Positions 56,825-64,000 of a stretch of 64,000 nucleotides of DNA are shown here, piece after piece. A program made the translations under genes and the position numbers. The stretch lies in the NCBI RefSeq assembly GCF_002099425.1, contig NW_018343969.1:6514501-6578500 (forward strand). Reading direction: 5' to 3'. This DNA is from Phascolarctos cinereus (Eukaryota; Chordata; Mammalia; Diprotodontia; Phascolarctidae). Below the pieces are notes generated by a model. The model was not told where the DNA came from, searched no databases, and saw only the letters and a program-made list of their open reading frames with translations. Position 1 is the first letter of the stretch, and every line of letters starts with the position of its first letter.

Positions 56825-56975
56825 GGATCAAGTGATGATAGATTTATACTTACAGCTGGAAGGAAATCTTAGGTCATCTAGTTCAGCAGCTCTTTCTTAG
56901 GAATTAAATTGAGGACCAGAAAAAGTTAGGGCAAGGTCTCCATTTCTGTGGATAGCTAGGTGACCAGTAAAAAGA
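56825..56975 (-). mobile_element. MIR3/THER-type SINE fragment
   Basis: TTACAGCTGGAAGGAAATCT, AGGTCATCTAGTTCAGCAGC, AATTGAGGACCAGAAAAAGT; cut by the HAL1-like insertion at 56991. Confidence 0.75.
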
Positions 56976-57285
56976 GGGGTAAAAAAAGAAGGGGGGGAGT
57001 CAAGATGGCAGAGCAAAAGCAGTGACTTGCTTGAGCTTTCCCCCAAACCCCTCTAAATACTATTAAAAAATGGCTCTAAACAAATTCTAAAACAGCAGAA
57101 CTCACATAAAGACAGTGAAACAAATTTACAGCCCAAGACAACCTGGATGGTTGATCAGAAAAGTATATCATCAGGCAGGGCAAGGAGAGGAGCACAGTTC
57201 AGCTAGGGGGTGCAGGCCTCAGCAAACCTGAAGCAGGCCTCAGAGGGCTGAATCATGGGCAGCTGTGGCAGTTTCCAGACTTCTT

Positions 57286-57432
57286 TTTTTTTCTGCCTTT
57301 TTTTTTTTTTTAGGCACTGGGGTTAAGTGACTTGCCCATGGTCACACAGCTAGTAAGTGTCAAGTGTTTGGTCTGAGGCCACATTTGAACAGGGGCCGGT
57401 GATCTATCCACTGCACCACCTAGCTGCTCTGT
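57286..57432 (-). mobile_element. CORE-SINE (short type) inside HAL1-like element
   Basis: An inverted SINE with a T-rich start, GGGGTTAAGTGACTTGCCC, CACACAGCTAGTAAGTGT, and an end at CACCTAGCTGC. It has a perfect 18-bp target repeat GCAGTTTCCAGACTTCTT at 57268-57285 and 57433-57450, so it looks fairly recent. Confidence 0.92.
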
Positions 57433-59162
57433 GCAGTTTCCAGACTTCTTAACCCACGAACGCCAAAGACAATTTAGAAGGTCAGTAGGAAAAGTCTATG
57501 TCTGCGGTGAGAGAGAAGCAGGGTCCGAGCCTTGGCCCCAAGCCTGGCCCTGGGATGGAGAATACTTCCAGAGCTTCCCTCTCATAGACTGAGGGGGAAT
57601 CCAGTGGCTGATCACAGGCGGATTGCAGGGATTTCTCTACTGGTGCAGGATTCTCTTGCTTTGCCCCTGCTTGGATCTAAGTCACAGTTCTGGATGGCGG
57701 TCCTGGGGCAAAGGGGAGCACTGGCATAGTGAAGCTTGTCGTGGTAGTGCAGAGTAAATCCTCCTCACAGTTCCAAGACAGAAAAGAGTGCTTGTGGTCA
57801 CTCATAGACCAGAGCACAGAACAGGAAAGAAGTAAACACTTCGTCCTTGATCATAGCACCTTGGAAGAACTGAAAATTTACAGGTCCCTAGAAGTATCTC
57901 TGAACACAGCTGCATAAAACCCCTGAAGCTTGGGACAGTACATTCTCCACACTGGAAGCAGACCCCTACCTTAACAGAGTTTATAATTCAAGTAATTGGC
58001 TGGGATCATGAGCAAACCTCACAAAAAAGTCAGACCACAGAATCTTTCTTTGGTGAGAGAGAAGATCAAAACATACAACCAGAAGAAGACAACGAAGCCA
58101 AAGCTCCTACATCCAAAGCCTCCAAGAAAAATATGAATTGGCCCCACGCCATGGAAGAGCTCAAAAAAGATTTTGAGAAGCAAGTAAGAGCAGTAGAGGA
58201 AAAACTGAGAGTGAGGCTAAAGGAGACCCCAAAAAATACTGAAGAAAATAATACCTTAAAAAAAATAGCCTAATCCAAATGGCAAAAGAAGTCCAAAACG
58301 CCAATGAGGAGAATGCCCTTAAAAGCAAAACTGGCCAAATGGAAAAGGAAGTCCAAAAGATTACTAAAGAAAATACTTCCTTAAAAATTAGAATGGAGCA
58401 ATTGGAGGCTACATACTATATGAGAAATCAAGGCACTGTAAAACTAATCCAAAAGAATGAAAAAATAGAAGAGAATATGAAATATCTCATCGGAAAAACA
58501 ACTGACCTGGAAAATAGATCCAGGAGAGAGAACTTAAAAATTATTGGACTATCTGAAAGCCATGATAAAAAAAAAAGAGCCTAGACATCATCTTTCAAGA
58601 AATTCTCAAGGAAAACTGCCCTGATATTTTAGAATCAGAGGGCAAAATATAAATGGAAAGAATCCACTGATCACCTCCTGAAAGAGATCCCCAAAGGGGA
58701 TATTGTAGCCAAACTCCAGAATTCCCAGGTCAGGGAGAAAATATTGCAGGGCAGCCAAAAAGAAACAACTCAAGTATTGTGGAAACACAATCAGGGTAAC
58801 ACAAGATTCAGCAGCTTCTACATTAAGGGACCAGAAGGCTTGGAATATAACATTCCAGAGGGCAAAGGAGATAGGATTACACCCAAGAATCACCTACCCA
58901 GAAAAACTGAGTATAATCCTTCAGGGTAAAAAATGGTAATTCAATGAAATAGGGGACTTTGAAGCATTCCTGAGAAAAGACTAGAGCTGAATAGAAAATC
59001 TGACTTTCAAATACAAGACTCAAGTGAAACATAAAGAGGTAAACAGGAAAGAGAAATCATAAGAGACTTATTAAGGTTGAACTGTTTACATTCCTGCATG
59101 GAAAGATGATATTTACAACTCATGAGACCTTTGTCAGTATTAGGGTAGTGGGAAGGGAATAG

Positions 59163-59164
59163 AT

Positions 59165-59203
<39 letters not shown>
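59163..59203 (+). repeat. (GATA)n microsatellite
   Basis: About ten GATA units, then ACAGACAAACAGATAGAT, inside the HAL1-like 3'UTR. Confidence 0.96.
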
Positions 59204-59756
59204 ACAGACAAACAGATAGATGGCACAGGATGAGTTGAAGATGAAGGGGTGATATCTGGAAAATAAAATTAAGGGGTGAGAGAGGATTATATTGGGAGAA
59301 GGAGAAAGGGAGAAGTAGAATGGAGTAAATTATCTCACATGAAACAGATAAGAAAAGGCTTTTACAGATGAGGGGAAATAGGGAGAGGGAATGAGTGAAT
59401 CTTATTCTCATAGGATCTGGGTTAAGGAGGGAATAACATACACAATGGGGCATGGAAATCTATCTTACCCTCCAGGAAAATAAGGAGGGAAGGGGACAAG
59501 ACAGCAGGGGGTTGATAGAGGGGAGGGCAGATTGGGGGAGGGGATAATCAGAAGCGAACACTTCTGAGGAGGGACAGGGTCAAAAGAGAGAATAGAATAA
59601 ATGCGGGGTGGGATAGGATGAAGGGAAATATGCTTAAGTTTTTCACAACATGATCACTACAGAAGTGTTTTGCATGACTACACATGTATAACCTGTATCG
59701 AGTTGCTTGTCTTTTCTTTTTTTTCTTCTTTTTTTCTTTTCTTTTCTTTCTTTTTT

Positions 59757-59897
59757 TTTTTAAAGGCAACTAAGGTTAAATGACTTGCCTAGGGTCAGCT
59801 AGTAAATGTCAAGGGTCTGGTCGGAGGCTGGATTTGAACTCAAGTCCTCCTGACTTCAGGGCTGGTGCTCTATCCATTGCACCACCTAGCTGCCCCT
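59757..59897 (-). mobile_element. CORE-SINE (short type) inside HAL1-like 3'UTR
   Basis: Inverted SINE: poly-T, AAGGTTAAATGACTTGCC, GATTTGAACTCAAGTCC, CACCTAGCTGCCCC. It lies in a T-rich part of the HAL1-like 3'UTR, and the target repeat is only approximate (TTGCYTTTT). Confidence 0.88.
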
Positions 59898-60264
59898 TGC
59901 CTTTTTCAATGAAGGTGGGTGGGGAGGGAGGAAGGGAGAAAATTTGGAACCCAAAGTTTTAAAAACACATGTTAAAAAAAAATTGTTTTCATGTGGAACT
60001 GGGAAATAAGAAATACAGGAAATGGGGTACAGAAATCTATCCTGCCCTACAGGAAAATAGAAGGGGAAGGGGATAAGAGAAGGGGGGGTGAGATAGAAGG
60101 GAGGGCAGATTAGAGGAAGATGTATGCAGAATATACGCCATCTTGGGGCGGGGGGAGGGGAGAGATGGGGAGAAAATTTGGAACTCAAAATCCTGAGGAA
60201 GTGAATGTTGAAAACTAAAAATAAATTAAAAAGAGACAAAATTTTTAAAAAAGAAAGAAAGAAA

Positions 60265-60510
60265 AAGGAAGAGGGCCAGGCCTGAAATCAGGAAGACTAA
60301 TCTTCCTGAGTCCAAATCTGGCCCCAGACACTTTCTAATTGTGTGACCCTGCACAAGTTACTTCACCCTGTTTTCCTCAGTTTCCTCATCTGTAAAATGA
60401 GCTGGAGAAGAAAACGACAAACCACTCCAGTATCTTTGCCAAGAATATTCCAAATGTGGTCACAAAGAGTTGGATATAATTAAGAAACGACTGAACAAAC
60501 TCCATTCCTA
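60265..60510 (+). mobile_element. CORE-SINE with RTE-like tail
   Basis: The head is truncated. It contains CAGGAAGACTAATCTTCC, TTTCCTCATCTGTAAAATG, then the tail CACTCCAGTATCTTTGCC and GGTCACAAAGAGTTGG, and ends in ACGACTGAACAAAC. The tail resembles BovB/RTE 3' ends. It was inserted at the A-rich end of the HAL1-like element. Confidence 0.85.
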
Positions 60511-61110
60511 TACATGATAGAGCTTTAAGAACATTTTTTTCCATCCTTGAACTACAGCGTGGACCAATAAGACAGGTAAATTTTCTACCACTAACCACTG
60601 TGTCTGACTACCCTCAACATGGCAACTCTAGGCAAGTGAGAGGGCAAGAAACCAAGGAAAAGAAACAATCTGAGGATAACTGTAGAACACAGGTAGGAAT
60701 AGTCAGGTTTTAAGTTATTTGAGAGAAAAAGTATTCTGGACCAATAAATATCTGCTACAAGTAGCTACAGAAGACCAGCAGTTAGCAAACTTTTCAAGGG
60801 TCTTCATCTTCCAAGGATCACATTTTATTTTCTCAAGAACTGAACACAATACACCAGATGTGATCCAATCCAGATTCCAATGGAGATTGACTAGTGTCAA
60901 ACAGACCATTACCTTCCTTTTTCTGTATATTGGCTAAAGATGACAGAAGGCTTTCTGGCTGCCATATCAAACAACTGACTCCTAAAAACAACTAACTCAC
61001 ATTCATATAAAATGGTGTTATGCCAGGTCATTTCCAAGCTAGATTTATATGTTTGATTTTTTTTTTTTGCATAGTACAAAACTTGAAATTTACTTCTATT
61101 TATTCAGGGT
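60511..61110. other. Unassigned intron; possible CR1/L3 relic
   Basis: No gene. The part 60780-61010 (ACTGAACACAATACACCAGA, TTTCTGGCTGCCATATCAA) weakly recalls CR1/L3-type 3' sequence. The rest is not recognised. Confidence 0.3.
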
Positions 61111-61262
61111 TTTTTGTTTTGCTTTTTACTAGGCAATGGGGTTAAGTGACTTGCCAGGGTCACACAGCTAGTAAGTGTTATGTGTCTAATCCAGATTTGA
61201 ACTCGGGTCCTCTTGACTCCAGTGTCAGTGCTCTTATCTAGTGTGACAACTAGCAGGCCCCT
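61111..61262 (-). mobile_element. CORE-SINE (short type)
   Basis: Inverted: GGGGTTAAGTGACTTGCC, ACACAGCTAGTAAGTGTTAT, GATTTGAACTCGGGTCC, ending AACTAGCAGGCCCC. The head is more diverged than in the other copies. Confidence 0.85.
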
Positions 61263-61312
61263 TATTTTTTGATCTTGTTAATTCCAATCCATTAGTTCTA
61301 GCCTTTTTTTTT

Positions 61313-61945
61313 ATTAATTAATTTATTTTTAGTTTTCAACATTCACTTCCACAAGACTTTGAGTTCCAAATTTTCTCCCCATCTCTCCCCTCCCCCACGC
61401 CAAGACGACATGCATTCTGAATACCCCTTCCCCCAATCTGCCCTCCCTTCTATCACCCCCCCACCTTCTCTTATCCCCTTCCCCTTCTATTTTCCTGTAG
61501 AGCAGGATAGGTTTCTATACCCCTTTGCCTGTATATCTTATTTCCCAGTTGCATGTAAAAACAACTTTTTACATTCGTTTTTAAAACTCTGAACCCCAAA
61601 TTCTATCCTTTCTTCCCCTCCCCACCTACCCTCATTGAGAAGGCAAGCAACCTGATATACTCATACATGTGTAGTCATGCAAAACACTTCCATAGCAGCC
61701 ATATTGTGGAAAACTAACTGTATTTCCTTCATCCTATCCCAAGACCCCCCCCTATTCTATTCTCTCCTTTGATCCTGTCCCTCCTCAAGTGTTTGCTTCT
61801 GATTACCCCCTCTCCCAAGTCTATCCCCCCTTCTATCATCCCCTTCCCCCCTATTTTCCTGCAGGGTAAGATAGGTTTCCATACCCAATTGAGTGTGTAT
61901 GTTATTCTCTCCTTAAGCCAAATCCAATGATAGTAAGGTTCACTC
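61313..61945 (-). mobile_element. HAL1/L1 3'UTR fragment, inverted
   Basis: C-rich sequence that is the reverse complement of the 3'UTR at about 59280-60240: TAGTTTTCAACATTCACTTC, GAGTTCCAAATTTTCTCCCC, GCAAAACACTTCC, then CCCCTATTTTCCTGCAGGG. It is 5'-truncated, and both duplicated blocks of the 3'UTR are present. Confidence 0.85.
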
Positions 61946-62159
61946 ATTTCCTCTCACTTAGAAGACCCCAGAGGATTAGGAAGGTGTTGACTGGTTGTAT
62001 TTCAAAATAATGAAATCAAAGTTCCCCTAAGGAAATGTGGTAAGAAGTTTTATGAATCCATAAACTAGTAGCATAAGTCAAGAAGAAATGCTAGAGGTTT
62101 TCTTCCTAAAAATAAGGATAAAGAAGAGCATTTTATTCTTATCCAGTATTTTTAATGCT
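61946..62159. other. Unassigned intron
   Basis: Nothing recognised. Confidence 0.5.
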
Positions 62160-63235
62160 TAAAAACATTAGGAGATTATTCAGAAAAAGATTTAAATACC
62201 TTTTTATTTGGTATAACAATTTATTATAACAACTAAGAGACTAAAAAGAATTTAATTGCAATTACAAATAATTTCAGCAAGATAGCAAAATATAAGATAA
62301 ACCCATTCAGCTCAATGACATGTATATATTTCAACAAAAAACACCAATAGGCTATATGGCATAAGGAGAGAAGCCCCCAGAGTCAGGAAGATCTGGGTAC
62401 AAGTACCTCTAAAAAGACTAGACATTGCAGAACAGTAATATGCTGGTCTTTGTAGAAAAGTTTCCTCATTCAGTGTCATATACATTCAGCTAATCACAGA
62501 CCAAGACAGAAAAAAAAATTAACAAAAAACTAAAGAAACCAATAGAAAAGCAAATAAAATTCACAAAATTTACAAAACAGAATTTACCAAAATGTTTGGA
62601 ATTAATCTCCTAAGACACACATAAAACTCTTATCAATTGTGAAACAATCTTAACAGAAAAAAATTAAAAATCGGCTGAAAACATATTCAATATATATAAC
62701 CAGATTGAGTTGGCATGGTAAAGATGGAAATAATATTCAAATTAATTTATACTTTCAATGCAACTAACAATCAAATACCCGTGGGACACTTTATACAATT
62801 AACTAAAAAGAGACTTCAAATGAAAAGCAAAATGAAACACAAAAAAGGGAAAATATGAAGGAAAAAAGGGGACTTAAAGTGCCTGACGATAAATCATACC
62901 ACAAAGCAGTGTATGTCAGAACTGTCTGTACTAGATTAAAAAGTTGGGGGAAAAAACAATTCAACGGAACAGATTAGCTCATCTAGAATTGGAATGAAGT
63001 CATACAATTGAATAATACTTGATAAATCCAAGATCACAACATACTGGAGAAGGAAAATTGTTCAGGAAAATAGGACAGCAGGATAGCATACCTCATGTCA
63101 CAATAAATTCCAAATTCATCAATAATCTAAACATTTCCTTAAAAAAAAACCCACAAAATGAGAATATATTGGAATGCTACACCTGCAGAAACTGTAATAA
63201 GGTGGAAAATCCTTTTCTATTCAACAAATAAAAGA
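62160..63235 (+). mobile_element. L1 ORF2 C-terminal fragment
   Basis: Diverged L1: ATTCAAATTAATTTATACTT, AAAAAAGGGGACTTAAAGTG, CATACCACAAAGCAGTGTAT, CAATTCAACGGAACAGATTA, AATCCAAGATCACAACATAC. A short MIR-like piece lies near 62350-62410. Confidence 0.72.
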
Positions 63236-63239
63236 AAAA

Positions 63240-63465
63240 AGAATAGGTGGCATTCATATAGAGCTTTATACGTATTGCTTCATTTGGGCCACACAACAAT
63301 TCTGTGAGGTACATACTACAAGAGTTACCATTCTCTTTAAAGAATAAAAAACTGAGACTCAGGAAAGTTAAGGGACCAGACTATGATGATACAGATATTA
63401 GCTATCAGAGGTGCACCTTGAACCTAGGTTCTTCTAGACTGTAAGGCCATACCATATGCTGAGAA
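63240..63465 (-). mobile_element. MIR-type CORE-SINE
   Basis: GGTGGCATTCATATAGAGCT, CACAACAATTCTGTGAGGTA, AAAACTGAGACTCAGGAAAG, CCTTGAACCTAGGTTCTTC. Confidence 0.85.
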
Positions 63466-63489
63466 ATTACAGTATGGTTTTTTTTTAAT

Positions 63490-63870
63490 CACACACAGTA
63501 TCAGAGATTTAGATCCAAAAGCAATCTCAAAGGTCAAGACTGAACCTTTTATTTTATAGATGAGGAGACTGAGGCCCACAGAGATTAAGTTATTTCCCCT
63601 GAGTCATAGATAGTAAGTCTCTGAGGCAGAATTTGTTTGTTTGGGGGTTTTTTTTGGTTTTTGGTTGGGTTTTTTTTTTGGAGGCAATCAGGGTCAAGCG
63701 ACTTGCCATAGCTGGTAAGTGGATGAGGCAGCACTTGAACCTAGGTCCCCCAACTCCGGGGCCAGAGCTCCACTCACTGCACCACCCAGGTATCCACTGG
63801 GTAGAACCTGATTCCATATCTTCTTTAACTTCAAAGTCCAATGCTCAACCCACTACAACACACCAAGGCT
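63490..63870 (-). mobile_element. MIR3/THER-type SINE split by a SINE
   Basis: Piece 1 to about 63632 (ATAGATGAGGAGACTGAGGC, GAGATTAAGTTATTTCCCC); piece 2 from about 63793 (CTTCAAAGTCCAATGCTCAA, CCCACTACAACACACC). Confidence 0.78.
63633..63792 (-). mobile_element. CORE-SINE (short type), nested
   Basis: T/G-rich start, GGAGGCAATCAGGGTCAAGC, GCACTTGAACCTAGGTCCCC, CTGCACCACCCAGGTATCC; the core is shortened and diverged. Confidence 0.82.
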
Positions 63871-64000
63871 AAATGAATAATTATTTTTTAAAATAAATAG
63901 CTTTGCACAACAAAAAAGATGCCTTAAAAAAAAAGGCTGGGGTGAAATATCTTTGCAATAGCCACTTCTAATAAAAATTCTGACATGAAGTATATAAGGA
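63871..64000. other. Unassigned intron
   Basis: Nothing recognised before the window ends. Confidence 0.5.

Larger units (their letters stand above)
56991..60245 (+). mobile_element. HAL1-like (ORF1-only) LINE, near full length
   Basis: It starts with a G-run then AGTCAAGATGGCAGAGC, a typical marsupial L1/HAL1 5' end. A 5'UTR follows, then an ORF1 region (about 58008-59000). The best-preserved part is 58279-58584, with coiled-coil repeats (MEKEVQKITKENTSLK, RMEQLEA) and NLKIIGLSE at the start of the RRM. A G-rich 3'UTR follows directly, with no ORF2 between. The ends carry a target-repeat-like TAAAAAA(A)GAA at 56980-56990 and 60246-60255. Two SINEs are inserted. Several frame breaks make it inactive. 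An alternative is an L1 that has lost ORF2. Confidence 0.68.
38483..64000 (-). other. RSBN1L: RSBN1L intron 1 (partial)
   Basis: Sequence upstream of the 117-nt exon in transcript direction, over 25.5 kb long. No exon 1 coding sequence, CpG-rich promoter or other gene was seen before the window ends. The label assumes that the 117-nt exon is the second exon. Confidence 0.7.

Noticed and set aside
59886-60239. Phe/Pro-rich minus-strand frame
   Set aside because: Antisense of the G-rich LINE 3'UTR.
1-64000. CRISPR array, tRNA or rRNA genes, bacterial-type operons
   Set aside because: No regularly spaced direct repeats, no cloverleaf gene outside SINE heads, and the sequence is plainly eukaryotic intron and repeat DNA.
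1-64000. A new multi-gene biological system
   Set aside because: Only one host gene and dead retrocopies or transposons are present; nothing suggests cooperating unknown genes.

Overview
The window looks like marsupial nuclear DNA. It is AT-rich, CpG-poor and almost wholly made of introns and interspersed repeats. The marsupial signature comes from many tRNA-headed CORE-SINEs (head GGGGCAGCTAGGTGG, core ACTTACTAGCTGTGTGACC), a longer SINE with an RTE/BovB-like tail, marsupial-type L1 and ORF1-only HAL1-like LINEs, long L2 and CR1/L3 relics, and Tigger, hAT and mariner DNA transposons. I cannot name the species. || The only functional gene I can support is RSBN1L, on the minus strand. Two coding exons are visible: a 117-nt exon (38366-38482) and a 644-nt exon (28292-28935). 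Both have GT-AG splice sites and phases that fit each other. They encode the lysine-rich basic region and the start of the conserved RSBN1-family domain. Most of the window is therefore intron: intron 1 (38483 to beyond 64000), intron 2 (28936-38365) and the next intron (28291 to below 1). Exon 1, the promoter, the C-terminal catalytic-type domain and the 3'UTR lie outside. The exon numbers assume that the human gene structure is conserved. || Region 1-12 kb holds L2 relics, SINE-in-SINE insertions and an internally deleted Tigger1-like transposon. Region 13-18 kb is a nest: an old L1 3' half (about 13225-16735) carries an SSR1 (TRAP-alpha) processed pseudogene (13495-15182) and, separately, an antisense solo LTR (15711-16213). 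A CR1/L3 3' end follows, then a second solo LTR (17618-18057). Region 18-28 kb holds L1, CR1/L3, MIR-type SINEs and a 1.6-kb L2. Intron 2 holds a mariner miniature element, L2 copies and SINEs, with a repeat-poor stretch at 32.3-34.1 kb. Region 39-55 kb holds L2 relics, a probable twin-primed L1, a CR1/L3 element broken up by at least five insertions (49.2-52.2 kb), a Charlie-type hAT relic and a palindromic hAT-like miniature element. Region 55.6-61.9 kb holds a 7SL RNA fragment beside a probable antisense LTR, a near-complete HAL1-like element (56991-60245) containing two SINEs, and an inverted copy of its 3'UTR. An L1 ORF2 fragment and MIR-type SINEs finish the window. || I found no multi-gene system, CRISPR array, tRNA or rRNA gene, and no clearly new biological system. 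The main interest is in datable nested insertions, the SSR1 retrocopy, the HAL1-like element and the three LTR fossils. Repeat family names come from memory of consensus sequences, not from a search.
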